Assembly (NCBI GenBank): GCA_963729295.1
Contig: CAVSNJ010000026.1
Coordinates: forward strand, 124,001-188,000
Source: DATJLY01 sp963729295
GTDB lineage: Bacteria; Pseudomonadota; Alphaproteobacteria; ATCC43930; CGMCC-115725
Length of the DNA: 64,000 nucleotides
Direction: 5' to 3'
The notes below the pieces were generated by a model. That model worked only from the letters and a program-made list of their open reading frames with translations, was not told where the DNA came from and searched no databases. This document shows, in pieces, positions 9,162-17,904 of the stretch. Made by a program: the position numbers and the translations under genes. Each line of letters begins with the position of its first letter. The first letter of the stretch is position 1.

Positions 9162-9283
9162 GTCCCTCTCCGCGCGAAGCGGGGAGAGGGGCCATCGCAG
9201 CGATGGAGGTGTATTCGGAGACACCCACCTCACCCGGTCGCTTCGCTCCCACCCTCTCCCCCCGGCAAGCGGGCGGAGAGGGT
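9162..9283. repeat. Intergenic palindromic repeat, family B, copy 1
   Basis: It consists of two CCCTCTCC...GGAGAGGG hairpins (9164-9190 and about 9251-9283) with small palindromes between them (CATCGCAGCGATG at 9193-9205 and an AGGTG...CACCT pair). It fills the gap between convergent peroxiredoxin and rnhA genes and could fold on either strand as a bidirectional stop. A related copy is at 19489-19642 and a remnant at 60660-60682. Confidence 0.82.
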
Positions 9284-9284
9284 T

Positions 9285-9737
9285 TCAGGATTGTGCATCG
9301 CCGCGCGCGGCGATGATGGCTTGGCGCGCAAGTTCGTCCGCGCGCTCGTTCTCGACATGGCCGGCATGACCGCGCACCCAGCGCCACGCGACGCTATGGC
9401 GCAGGATCGCCGCCTCGAGGCGCTGCCACAGATCGATGTTCTTCACCGGCTTCTTGTCGGCGGTCTTCCAGCCGCGCGCCTGCCATTGCTTGAGATAGCG
9501 CGTGATGCCGTCGTGGAGATATTTGCTGTCAGTGTGAACGAGCACCCGGCTTGGCCGCGTCAAGGCTTCGAGCGCGGCGATCGCCGCCATCATCTCCATG
9601 CGGTTGTTGGTGGTGTGCGGCTCCGCCCCGGAAAATTCCTTCTCGTGCCCCTTCCAGCGCAGGATCGCGCCCCATCCGCCCGGGCCCGGATTGCCGCTGC
9701 ACGCGCCGTCGGTGAAGATCTCGACGGTGTCGCTCAC
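9285..9737 (-). CDS. rnhA: Ribonuclease HI
   Basis: The 150-residue enzyme cuts the RNA strand of RNA-DNA hybrids. All four catalytic carboxylates sit at E. coli-like positions: D10 (FTDGACSGNPG), E48 (NNRMEMMA), D70 (HTDSKY) and D134 (ENERADELA), with H124 in the flexible loop. The start is GTG 9737, whose GTGA overlaps the TGA of thrB, so translation is probably coupled. The last residues run up to the repeat at 9283. Highly confident. Confidence 0.97.
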   Translation of the reverse strand: MSDTVEIFTDGACSGNPGPGGWGAILRWKGHEKEFSGAEPHTTNNRMEMMAAIAALEALTRPSRVLVHTDSKYLHDGITRYLKQWQARGWKTADKKPVKNIDLWQRLEAAILRHSVAWRWVRGHAGHVENERADELARQAIIAARGDAQS

Positions 9738-10699
9738 GGCTCGATGCCATAGGCCGAGGCGCGCACCACGCCGCGGTGGAAGCGCAGCTTCGCCAGATAC
9801 TCGAGCGGGTCCTTGGGCCGCACCAGCGCGCCCGCCGGATGATTGAGGAGATCGTAGAGCCGCGTCAGCAGGAAGCGCAGCGCAGCGCCCCGCGCCAAGA
9901 GCGGCAATGCCGCATATTCCGCCGGATCGAGCGCGCGCACGGCGCGGTAATTCGCCAGCATGAGCCGCGCCTTCGTGACGTTGAAGCTGCCGTCCTCCTC
10001 GAAGCACCACGCATTGAGGCAGATGGCGATGTCGTAGGCGAGCGCATCGCTGCAGGCGAAATAGAAATCGATCAATCCCGAAATCCGGTCGCCGCGGAAG
10101 AACACATTGTCGGGAAAGAGATCGGCGTGGATCACGCCCTGCGGCAGATCGATCGGCCAGTTGCGCGCGATGTCGTCGACCTCTTGCGCGAGCTCGGCGG
10201 CGAGCCCGGAGCGCACCTCGTCGGCGCGCGCGCGGCACGATTCGTAAAGGAGGCGCCAGCCTGCGACCGAGAGCGCGTTGACGCGGCGGCCGGCGAAATC
10301 GAGCCCGGCCTGGTGCACGCCCGCCAAGGCGCGGCCAAGCGCCGCGCAATGGAACGGCTGGATGCGGCGCGGCCACATGCCGTCGAGGAACGTCACGATC
10401 GCCGCCGGCCGGCCGCACAACTGGCGCAGCGCCGCGCCGTCCTTCGCGTGGATCGGCGTCGGGCACGCGATGCCGCGTCCGGCGAGATGGCCCATGAGGT
10501 CGAGGAAGAACGGCAGGTCCGCGGGCGCCACGCGGCGCTCATAGAGCGTCAGGATGTAGCCGCCCGTCTCGGTGCGCAGCAGGAAGTTGGAATTCTCGAC
10601 GCCCTCGGCAATGCCCTTGCACGAGACCACCTCGCCCAGCGCGTAATCGGCAAGGAACGCGCGGAGCTCGTCGTCGGGAACGTCAGTATAGACGGCCAT
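9734..10699 (-). CDS. thrB: Homoserine kinase, ThrB type II (kinase-fold)
   Basis: The 321-residue enzyme phosphorylates homoserine in threonine synthesis. It belongs to the aminoglycoside-phosphotransferase/choline-kinase fold used by alphaproteobacterial and Pseudomonas ThrB, not the GHMP kinase of E. coli. The catalytic loop is GVIHADLFPDNVFF and the Mg-binding Asp is in SGLIDFYFACSD. I prefer ATG 10699, giving MAVYTDVPDDEL, over an upstream in-frame start at 10783 that adds a non-conserved tail. It overlaps rnhA by four bases and diverges from the lipoprotein gene across 95 bases. Confidence 0.95.
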   Translation of the reverse strand: MAVYTDVPDDELRAFLADYALGEVVSCKGIAEGVENSNFLLRTETGGYILTLYERRVAPADLPFFLDLMGHLAGRGIACPTPIHAKDGAALRQLCGRPAAIVTFLDGMWPRRIQPFHCAALGRALAGVHQAGLDFAGRRVNALSVAGWRLLYESCRARADEVRSGLAAELAQEVDDIARNWPIDLPQGVIHADLFPDNVFFRGDRISGLIDFYFACSDALAYDIAICLNAWCFEEDGSFNVTKARLMLANYRAVRALDPAEYAALPLLARGAALRFLLTRLYDLLNHPAGALVRPKDPLEYLAKLRFHRGVVRASAYGIEP

Positions 10700-10794
10700 T
10701 GCTGGCTTCTGCGCTTGTGCGGACGCGGGAAGGTCGAATAAAGTCGGGCGCGCACGGCACGTTAGTACGAGCGGGTTTGCCAAGGAAGAGGAAG

Positions 10795-11331
10795 ATGGGT
10801 CTGGGACGACGGGCGGCGGCCCTTGCCGTGGCCGCCGCGGCGGTTTCGCTCGCCGGTTGCGGCGGTTTCGGCAGCACGCGCGCCGGGCTCACCTGCCCGC
10901 CGATCATGGCGGCGCCCAACGCCGATACGATCGCCTTCTTCAAGCCCGGCGGCGGGCACGACCCCAAGGACGTGCTGGTCGGCGGCAAGTTCTACAAGAT
11001 CGATTCGACCTGCGCGCGCGAGAAGGACGGCGTCGTCATCGACGCCGAGATCACCTTCTACGCGCAGCGCGTCATCATGGAGACGAAGAGCGTGACGCTC
11101 CCGTATTTCGTCGCGCTCGTCGATCCGCAGCAGCATGTGCTGAGCGAGGAATCGTTCCAGCTCGCGCTGCCGTTCCCGGCCGCGGAATATTATCGCGAAA
11201 GCGCGCCCGAGAAGATCACGGTCCACCTGCCGGTTGAGGACCGGGCACAGGCGAGCGCCTTCACCATCGTCGTGGGCTTCCAACTGACGCCCGACCAGAT
11301 CGCGTTCAACCGCGCCTCGCATCCGCAATGA
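10795..11331 (+). CDS. Lipoprotein of unknown function
   Basis: ATG 10795 follows the purine-rich AAGGAAGAGGAAG. The 178-residue product starts MGLGRRAAALAVAAAAVSLAGCGG, a lipoprotein signal with lipobox LAGC. The mature part is about 150 residues, beta-rich in appearance, with ITFYAQRVIMETKSVTLPYFVALVDPQQHVL, ending in FTIVVGFQLTPDQIAFNR. Similar proteins are widespread and uncharacterised in Alphaproteobacteria. Its stop overlaps the next start (ATGA 11328-11331), so it is translationally coupled to the hydrolase gene. Confidence 0.8.
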   Translation: MGLGRRAAALAVAAAAVSLAGCGGFGSTRAGLTCPPIMAAPNADTIAFFKPGGGHDPKDVLVGGKFYKIDSTCAREKDGVVIDAEITFYAQRVIMETKSVTLPYFVALVDPQQHVLSEESFQLALPFPAAEYYRESAPEKITVHLPVEDRAQASAFTIVVGFQLTPDQIAFNRASHPQ

Positions 11332-12224
11332 GCGGGATCCCGGGATTTTCCGAGCGCCGCATCACGACGAAAGACGCCGAGCTTTTCGTCGCGACCGGCG
11401 GCAGCGGCCCGCCGCTCCTGCTGCTGCACGGCTATCCCGAGACGCATTTCTGCTGGCACCGCGTGGCGCCCGTCCTCGCGCGCTCGTTCACCATCGTTTG
11501 CCCCGACCTGCGCGGCTACGGCCAAAGCCGCTTCACCGGGCGCGAGAGTGGCGATCACGCCGCCTTTGCCAAGCGCGCCATGGCGGCCGACCAGGTCGAG
11601 CTGATGGCGGCGCTCGGCCACGAGCGCTTTTGCGTCGCCGGCCACGATCGCGGCGCGCGCGTCGCCTACCGCCTGGCGCTCGATCACGGCGCCCGCGTCG
11701 AGCGGCTGGCGCTCCTCGATATCGTGCCGACGCTCGAGACCTTCGAGCGCATGAGCCAGGCGAGCGCGCTGTCGGCCTATCACTGGCTCTTCCTGGCGCA
11801 GCCCTACGACCTGCCCGAGCGGCTCATCGGGCGCGACCCGGATTTCTATCTCGACTGGACCATCAAGAGCTGGTGCGCGCCGGGCGCCAGTCTCGCCGAG
11901 GAAGCGATGGCGGAATATCGCCGCGCCTTCCGCGCGCCGGCCGCCATTCACGCCGCCTGCGAGGATTACCGCGCCGGCGCAACGCTCGACTGCGCCAACG
12001 ACCGCGCCGACCGCGACGCGGGGGCCCGCATCCTCTGTCCGCTCCTGGTGCTGTGGGGCGCGCGCCGCCGGGTCGCGGCACAGGCGGCGGCCTTGGGTCC
12101 GCTCGACACGTGGCGGCGCTGGGCGAGCGAGGTCGAAGGCGGACCGCTCTCCTGCGGCCATTTCCTGCCGGAGGAGGCGCCGGACGACGTGGCCGGCGCA
12201 CTCCTCGGCTTCTTCAGCCGGTGA
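11328..12224 (+). CDS. Alpha/beta hydrolase resembling fluoroacetate (haloacetate) dehalogenase
   Basis: The 298-residue protein matches the fluoroacetate dehalogenase group of the alpha/beta hydrolases. HGYPETHFCWHRVAP forms the oxyanion region. The Asp nucleophile is D107 in GHDRGARV, with carboxylate-binding R108 and R111, acid D131, and the halide pocket H152-W153 plus Y214; the catalytic base is H278. By established knowledge of the Rhodopseudomonas enzyme these are the full active-site set, at near-identical spacing. Many close relatives act on other substrates, so defluorination is inference. It converges with the frameshifted LivK gene, overlapping it by 11 bases. Confidence 0.87.
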   Translation: MSGIPGFSERRITTKDAELFVATGGSGPPLLLLHGYPETHFCWHRVAPVLARSFTIVCPDLRGYGQSRFTGRESGDHAAFAKRAMAADQVELMAALGHERFCVAGHDRGARVAYRLALDHGARVERLALLDIVPTLETFERMSQASALSAYHWLFLAQPYDLPERLIGRDPDFYLDWTIKSWCAPGASLAEEAMAEYRRAFRAPAAIHAACEDYRAGATLDCANDRADRDAGARILCPLLVLWGARRRVAAQAAALGPLDTWRRWASEVEGGPLSCGHFLPEEAPDDVAGALLGFFSR

Positions 12225-13417
12225 TCGGCTTCCCGATCAGCACCCAGCGCGTGCCGTCGAAGCGCTTCAGCTGCAGCGTGTGGATCGCAAAGTAGTTGTC
12301 GGGCGAGGTGTTGAGCGTGATGCCCGGCAGCAGCAGCGGCAGCGACACGTTGTGCAGGTGCGTCGCCACCTTCATGATGTTGGCGCGGGTGAGAGTGTCG
12401 CCCGCCTCCTTCAGCACCTCGACCATCGCCTGCGCCGAGACATAGCCCAAGCGGCGAGGCCGCATCGGACTCCTGATCCTGGGCCGGCGTGTATTTCTTG
12501 ACCCAGGCGAGATAGTCCTGCGCCGCCTTGTCGTTCGCCCAGCTCGGATCGGTCGGATCCTTGGTGCTGTCGGTCGAGATGACGCCCGTGAGCTTGTCGT
12601 TGCCGACCGGGCCGATGACGCTTTTCGCGGTGGCGACGAAGGGCAGGAAGATGAGCGCGTTCCAGCCCGCCTGGTCGCGCGTGGCGGCGACCGCCTGCGC
12701 CGCGGAGCGGCCCTGGGTGATGAGATAGAGCGTGTCGGCGCCCGCCGCCTTGAGCGAGATGATCTGCGAGCTGAGCGTCGGATCGCTCACCGCGTAGCTC
12801 GCCTTGGCCACCACCATCGTCTTCGCCTTGTCGCCAAGCGCGGCGAGGAACGGATCGAGATGGTCGCTGCCGAAATCGTCGTCCTGATAGAGGATGCCGA
12901 TCTTGGCGTTCGGGCGCTCGGCCAAGATGTACTTGGCGAAGACGGCGCTTTCGCTCGCGTAGCTCGCCTGGAAGCCCATCGTCCACGGATATTTCTCGGG
13001 ATCGATCAGGCTCACCGAGCCCGTGGTGACGAAGAGCTGCGGCACCTTCTTGGCGTTGAGGTAGGGCCGCACCGCGACGTTGGTCGGCGTGCCGAGCTGG
13101 CCGTACATCAGCAGCACCTGCTCCTGCTCGACGAGCTTCCTCGTGTCCTCGACCGTCTTGGGCGGCATGTAGCCGTCGTCGAGCGCGATGAAATCGATCT
13201 TGCGCCCGTTCACCCCGCCCTGGTCGTTGACCATGTTGAAATAGCCCGCCATCTGCCGTTCGACCGGGCTCGTGCTCGAGGCCGGCCCGGAGAAGGGCCA
13301 GGTGTTGCCGAGCTTGATCTCGGTGTCGGACGCGCCGGGATCGTAGGTGCCGCCGGCCAGCGCCGGAACCGCCAGCGACAATGCGGCGAGAGCAACAATG
13401 CCGGGGATGCGTTTCAT
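12214..13417 (-). pseudogene. Branched-chain amino acid-type ABC substrate-binding protein (LivK family), frameshifted
   Basis: The N-terminal frame starts at ATG 13417 after GGGAGGAAAC and encodes a signal peptide (MKRIPGIVALAALSLAVPALAG) and a periplasmic type I binding-protein domain through KKYTPAQDQESDAASPLG. The C-terminal part, from GYVSAQAMVEVLKEAGD to IGKPITG, is in another frame. The frames join at about 12445-12465, consistent with a one-base insertion (or two-base loss). Both halves look intact and unselected stops have not built up, so this is either a very recent mutation or a sequencing error. No Liv permease or ATPase genes are adjacent. Confidence 0.85.
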
Positions 13418-13508
13418 GTTGTTTCCTCCCTTATACTGGAACTTTACCACCTTGGCGGCGGACGCCAAGGAGGCGGCGGCGGCGGCGGACGCGACGCGAA
13501 GGGACGGG

Positions 13509-14387
13509 ATGGCGGCACGCAGCAAGGAGCAGAGACGGCGAAGCAGCGTGACGCCGGCGCCACCCGCGCCCGCCGGCGCGCGCGGCCGCACGCTCAGGCT
13601 CAGGCTCCAGGATCCCTATATCCGGCTCCTCACCATGCCGTGGAGCGCGTTCTTCGGGCTCATCGCCTTCGATTATGTCGCCTTCAACGCGATCTTCGCC
13701 GTGCTTTACCGTCTCCAGGACGGCAGCATCGTCGGCGCACGGCGCGGCTTCGCCGACGCCTTCTTCTTCAGCGTGCAGACCATGGCGACGATCGGCTATG
13801 GCGAGATGCGGCCGGCAACGGTCTACGCCAACGTCCTCGTCAGCATCGAGGTGCTGCTGGGGCTCGTGGGCTTCGCGCTCGCGACCGGGGTCATCTTCGC
13901 CCGCTTCTCGCGCCCGACCGCCCGCATCCTGTTCAGCGACGTCGCCGTGGTGACGCACCACGACGGAAAGCCGACCCTCATGTTCCGCGCCGCGAACCAG
14001 CGCCGCAACCGCATCCTCGAGGCGCAGGTGACGCTGACGCTCGCGCGCAACGAGACGACGGCGGAAGGGAGCTGGATCCGGCGGCTCCGGGAGCTTCCGG
14101 TCGAACGCCGTCGCTCGCCCATGTTCCAGCTGAGCTGGACAGTGATGCACGTCATCGGCGCCGACAGCCCGCTCCATGGCGCGGCGCCGGAAGACCTCGT
14201 CAAGCAGGAGGCCGAGCTCATCGCCACCATCGTCGGCATCGACGAGTCGCTGGCGCAAACGGTCTATGCGCGGCACAGCTATGACGTGCACAAGATCCAG
14301 TTCGGGCGACGCTTCGCCGACATCCTCACGCGCGGCAACGGCGGACGATCCGTCGATTACAGCCGCTTCCACGAAACGGTCGACTGA
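13509..14387 (+). CDS. KirBac-type inward-rectifier potassium channel
   Basis: The 292-residue protein has an N-terminal slide helix (QDPYIRLLTMPW), two membrane helices, and a pore with selectivity filter T94-I-G-Y-G98 followed by EM, as in KirBac channels. The C-terminal half is the cytoplasmic immunoglobulin-like gating domain (VAVVTHHDGKPTLMFRAAN, then FQLSWTVMHVI). Proteins of this family conduct K+ as tetramers and are gated by pH or lipids. ATG 13509 was chosen because upstream codons encode low-complexity sequence that overlaps the leftward LivK promoter region. It is a single-gene unit. Confidence 0.92.
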   Translation: MAARSKEQRRRSSVTPAPPAPAGARGRTLRLRLQDPYIRLLTMPWSAFFGLIAFDYVAFNAIFAVLYRLQDGSIVGARRGFADAFFFSVQTMATIGYGEMRPATVYANVLVSIEVLLGLVGFALATGVIFARFSRPTARILFSDVAVVTHHDGKPTLMFRAANQRRNRILEAQVTLTLARNETTAEGSWIRRLRELPVERRRSPMFQLSWTVMHVIGADSPLHGAAPEDLVKQEAELIATIVGIDESLAQTVYARHSYDVHKIQFGRRFADILTRGNGGRSVDYSRFHETVD

Positions 14388-14410
14388 GGTTTCTTGGTCC
14401 GCCGGCGCTA

Positions 14411-14495
14411 AATCGTCGTCGTCCCCGCGCAAGCGGGGACCCAGTGCGAGCGACGTGCGGCGGCTCCGGATTCCCGCTTTCGCGGGAATGACGAA
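14411..14495. repeat. Intergenic palindromic repeat, family A, copy 2
   Basis: Hairpins GTCCCCGCGCAAGCGGGGAC (14421-14440) and ATTCCCGCTTTCGCGGGAAT (14470-14489), both perfect, bracket a spacer of about 29 bases. It lies between the KirBac gene and potF. This is the most symmetrical of the three family A copies. Confidence 0.88.
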
Positions 14496-14566
14496 AGTAA
14501 GCGACGCGACTCGGGGACGCGTGGGCGGCGTTGACAAGGGGCCGCGCGCTCGATTTTAGTGCGGCG

Positions 14567-15661
14567 ATGCTCCTTCGCTTCCTCGCGGCACTCGCCTTCC
14601 TCGTCGCGGCACTTGGCGCCGACGCCGCCGAGGAGAAGATCCTCAACATCTACAACTGGTCCGACTACATCGCGCCGGACACGGTCGCGCGCTTCGAGAC
14701 GGCGACCGGCATCACGGTCCATTACGACGTCTATGACAGCAACGAGGTGCTCGAGGCGAAGCTTCTGGCCGGCGGCTCCGGCTACGATCTCGTCGTGCCG
14801 TCGGCCTCGCCCTATCTCGCGCGCCAGGCGCAGGCCGGGGTCTATCTGCCGATCGACAAGGCGAAGCTCAAGAATTACGGCAATCTCGATCCGCAGCTTC
14901 TCGCCGCGGCCGCCAAGGCCGATCCCGGCAACCGCTTCGGCGTGCCCTATCTCTGGGGCACGACCGGCATCGGCTACAACACGGCGATGGTGCGGGCGGC
15001 GCTCGGCGCGGGCGCGCCCACGGACAGCGCGGCGTTGCTGTTCGATCCGGCCAACGCCAAGAAGCTCGCGTCCTGCGGCATCTCGCTCCTCGACAGCGCC
15101 CAGGAGATTTTTCCGGCGGCCTTGGCCTATCTCGGGCGCGACCCGCTGTCGCGCGATCCCGCCGAGCTGACGCGCGCGGCCGCCGTCGTCACGGCGATCC
15201 GGCCCTACATCCGCAAATTCCACTCCTCGCAATACATCAACGATCTCGCCAATGGCGACATCTGCGTCGCGTGGGGCTATTCCGGCGACGTGATCCAGGC
15301 GAGGAACCGCGCGCGCGAGGCGAAGAACGGCATCGACATCGCCTATTCCGTGCCGAAGGAAGGGGCGATGATCTGGATCGACATGATGGCGATCCCGAAG
15401 GACGCGCCGCATCCCGAGAACGCGCTCGCCTTCATCGACTATGTGCTCGAGGGCAAGACCATCGCCGAGATCAGCAACGCGGTCGCCTACGCCAACCCCA
15501 ATACCGCGGCGACGCAATTCGTCGCTGCGGATTTGCGCGACGATCCCGGGATATATCCGCCGCCGGACGTGCGCGCACGGCTCTATTTCGACCTGCCGGT
15601 GAGCCAGCCATACGAGCGCGCGCGAACCCGCGCCTGGACCAGGGTCAAGACGGGTGAATAG
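14567..15661 (+). CDS. potF: Polyamine ABC transporter substrate-binding protein, PotF/PotD type
   Basis: The 364-residue periplasmic protein starts at ATG 14567 with a signal peptide (MLLRFLAALAFLVAALGADAA). The mature protein opens EEKILNIYNWSDYIAPDTV, the hallmark of PotF/PotD. The acidic and aromatic polyamine pocket is suggested by GYDLVVPSASPY, LWGTTGIGYN and WGYSGDV. It binds putrescine or spermidine and delivers it to the PotGHI membrane complex. It overlaps the potG start by 8 bases. Which polyamine it prefers cannot be told. Confidence 0.94.
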   Translation: MLLRFLAALAFLVAALGADAAEEKILNIYNWSDYIAPDTVARFETATGITVHYDVYDSNEVLEAKLLAGGSGYDLVVPSASPYLARQAQAGVYLPIDKAKLKNYGNLDPQLLAAAAKADPGNRFGVPYLWGTTGIGYNTAMVRAALGAGAPTDSAALLFDPANAKKLASCGISLLDSAQEIFPAALAYLGRDPLSRDPAELTRAAAVVTAIRPYIRKFHSSQYINDLANGDICVAWGYSGDVIQARNRAREAKNGIDIAYSVPKEGAMIWIDMMAIPKDAPHPENALAFIDYVLEGKTIAEISNAVAYANPNTAATQFVAADLRDDPGIYPPPDVRARLYFDLPVSQPYERARTRAWTRVKTGE

Positions 15662-16755
15662 CGAGGCCGGCGCGCCGCACCTTCGCATCGCGCAACTCTC
15701 GAAGCGCTATGCGCCCGGCGCGCGGCCGGCGGTGGACCGCGTCTCGTTCGACGTGGCGCGGGGCGCCTATTTCGCGCTCCTTGGGCCCTCGGGCTGCGGC
15801 AAGACCACGCTCTTGCGCCTCCTCGCCGGGTTCGAGCGGCCGGACGAGGGGCGCATCCTCATCGCCGGCGAGGACATGGGCGATGTCCCGCCCTATCGCC
15901 GCCCGGTCAACATGATGTTCCAGTCCTACGCGCTCTTCCCGCACATGAACGCGGCCGAGAACGTGGCCTTCGGCCTGAAGCAGGAAAAGCGCGGCCGGGC
16001 CGAGATCGAGACGCGGGTCGCGGCGATGCTCGATCTCGTGAAGCTCGGCCCACTCGCGGCGCGCAAGCCGTCGCAGCTTTCGGGCGGCGAGCGCCAGCGC
16101 GTCGCCTTGGCGCGCGCGCTCGTCAAGGAGCCGAAGCTGCTGCTGCTCGACGAGCCGCTGACGGCGCTCGACCGCAAGCTGCGCGAGGAGACGCGGGTCG
16201 AGCTCGTGCGCATCCAGGAGCGCGTCGGCATCACCTTCCTCATGGTGACGCACGACCAGGAGGAGGCGATGAGCATGGCGAGCCGCGTCGCCGTGATGAA
16301 CGAGGGCCGCATCGCGCAGATCGGCGCGCCGCGCGACGTCTACGAGAACCCGGCCAACCGCTTCGTCGCCGATTTCCTGGGCGCCGTCAATCTGTTCGCG
16401 GGGACGGTCGTCAGCGCAGGACGGCGCGGTCGCGCGCATCGACAGCGCGGAAGCGGGAGCAACGCTTGCCGTCGCGCAAAGAGTGGCGCCGGGCCGCGCC
16501 GTCGCCGTCGCGGTGCGGCCGGAGAAGATCGCGCTCACGGCGGCCCCGCAAGCGGGCGCCGCGACGACGCTCGCGGGCCAAGTCGAATCGATCTCGTACC
16601 GCGGCGAAGCGTCGACATATCGCGTGGCGCTCGGCACCGGCAAGATCGTGCGCGTCACCGTGCCGAACCGCTTGCGCGAAGCGGGCGCGTTCGCGCCGGG
16701 CGCGAAGGTTTTTCTCTCCTGGAGCGCCGACGCCGCGCTCGTGCTCGAGGAATGA
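15654..16755 (+). pseudogene. potG: Polyamine ABC transporter ATPase (PotG/PotA), single-base frameshift
   Basis: The gene starts at GTG 15654. The first 255 or so codons encode a complete nucleotide-binding domain: Walker A GPSGCGKTT, Q-loop FQSYALFPHMN, signature LSGGERQRVALARA, Walker B LLLLDEPLTALD and switch His in MVTHDQEEAM. After LFAGTVVSA the reading continues in another frame (DGAVARIDSAEAGATLAV through AALVLEE), which is the TOBE domain. The switch maps to about 16419, where one surplus G in CAGGAC would explain it. The second frame ends in TGA overlapping potH by four bases, the usual operon geometry. Either a recent lesion or a base-calling error. Confidence 0.88.
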
Positions 16756-17618
16756 GCGAGCACTCGCGCCGCGCCCTCGTGCTGGCGCCGCCGGCGCTGT
16801 GGCTCGGACTTTTCTTCCTCGCCCCCTTCGTCATCGTGCTCGGCATCAGCCTCGCCGAGCAGGCGATGGGTATCCCGCCCTACGCGCCGCTCATGGCGCA
16901 CGGCAAGCTCGATGCGAGCCTCGCCAACTACGCGCTCCTCGCCAGCGATCCGCTCTACGCGACGGCCTATCTCGATAGCGTGCTCTATGCCGCCTTCGCG
17001 ACCGCGCTGGCGCTCCTCGTGGGCTACCCCATGGCTTATGCCGTGGTGCGCGCGCCGAAGCGCTGGCGCGGCGTGCTGCTGCTCCTCATCATCCTGCCGT
17101 TCTGGACGAGCTTCCTGATCCGCGTCTATGCCTGGATCGGGCTTTTGCAGGCGAACGGCCTCGTCAACTCGGCGCTCATCGATTTGGGCCTCATCCGCGC
17201 GCCGCTGCCGCTCCTCAATTCGCTCTTCGCGGTGCAGGTCGGGCTCGTCTATTCCTACCTGCCCTTCATGGTGCTGCCGCTCTATGCCGCGCTCGAAAAG
17301 CTCGATCCCGCGCTCATCGAGGCGGCGTTCGATCTCGGCTGCCGCCCGTCCGCGGCGTTCGTGCGCGTGACCTTGCCGCTGTCGCTCCCGGGCATCATCG
17401 CCGGCGTGCTCCTCGTCTTCATCCCGATGTGCGGCGAGTTCGTCATCCCCGATCTCCTGGGCGGCCCCAGCACGTTGATGATCGGCCACGTGTTGTGGGA
17501 CGAGTTCTTCACCAACCGCGACTGGCCGATGGCGTCGGCCGTCGCGATCGCGATGCTTGTCTTCCTCTTGTTGCCGATGGGGCTCGTGCGCCGCTTTCTC
17601 GCCGGCAACGTGGAGTAG
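16752..17618 (+). CDS. potH: Polyamine ABC transporter permease, PotH/PotB type
   Basis: The 288-residue inner-membrane protein has six predicted helices and the EAA coupling loop (EAAFDLGCRPSAAFVRVTLPLSLPG) that contacts the ATPase. The first helix starts LVLAPPALWLGLFFLAPF. CGEFVIPDLLGGPSTLMIG is characteristic of PotH/PotB. Its ATG overlaps the end of potG (ATGA). The partner permease potI would normally follow directly but is found 8 kb downstream at 25728, with a DNA-repair cluster in between. Confidence 0.93.
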   Translation: MSEHSRRALVLAPPALWLGLFFLAPFVIVLGISLAEQAMGIPPYAPLMAHGKLDASLANYALLASDPLYATAYLDSVLYAAFATALALLVGYPMAYAVVRAPKRWRGVLLLLIILPFWTSFLIRVYAWIGLLQANGLVNSALIDLGLIRAPLPLLNSLFAVQVGLVYSYLPFMVLPLYAALEKLDPALIEAAFDLGCRPSAAFVRVTLPLSLPGIIAGVLLVFIPMCGEFVIPDLLGGPSTLMIGHVLWDEFFTNRDWPMASAVAIAMLVFLLLPMGLVRRFLAGNVE

Positions 17619-17634
17619 CTGCTATAGTAACCAC

Positions 17635-17823
17635 ATGGATCGCAAATCTGGCCGCAAAGCGTCGCGCCGTTCAGGCCACTCTGCGACAGCAAAAATCGAA
17701 GAACGAAGGCGGCAGCGAGAGGTTGACGCCGCGATCAAGGGGATTCTGGCGCTGCGTAAACGCACCGTAAAAATGACCATCGAAGAGATAGTCGCCTCGA
17801 TCCACGAAGGCCATAAATACTGA
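17635..17823 (+). CDS. Small basic protein with VapB-like tail; possible orphan antitoxin
   Basis: ATG 17635 lies 17 bases after the potH stop. The 62-residue product has a basic first half (MDRKSGRKASRRSGHSATAK) and a C-terminal stretch LALRKRTVKMTIEEIVASIHEGHKY. That resembles the tail of VapB-type antitoxins, where a conserved I-x-E-x-I-x-EGR segment binds the PIN toxin. No PIN-domain toxin follows; the next 80 bases hold only a repeat hairpin. Base composition is lower in GC than neighbours, hinting at acquisition. Function is inference and confidence is low. Confidence 0.45.
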   Translation: MDRKSGRKASRRSGHSATAKIEERRRQREVDAAIKGILALRKRTVKMTIEEIVASIHEGHKY

Positions 17824-17837
17824 TGGCAACATAATCG

Positions 17838-17868
17838 TGGATGGCCGGGACAAGCCCGGCCATGACGA
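17838..17868. repeat. Intergenic hairpin repeat, family C
   Basis: ATGGCCGGG (17841-17849), a five-base loop ACAAG, then CCCGGCCAT (17855-17863) is a perfect 9-bp stem. It lies between the tails of the small basic gene and the convergent DNA ligase gene. The same unit is a familiar dispersed repeat in Alphaproteobacteria. No T-run follows on either strand, so it is not a canonical terminator. Confidence 0.75.
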
Positions 17869-17904
17869 ATCTAATGTGATGCCTCCGATGCGCTCCGGTG
17901 CGCA

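Noticed and set aside
12214..12465. Independent 83-codon gene
   Set aside because: Its sequence is the missing C-terminal part of the upstream LivK-type protein in another frame.
15645..17489. 614-codon frame antisense to potG and potH
   Set aside because: Same cause; potG and potH carry complete ABC motifs.
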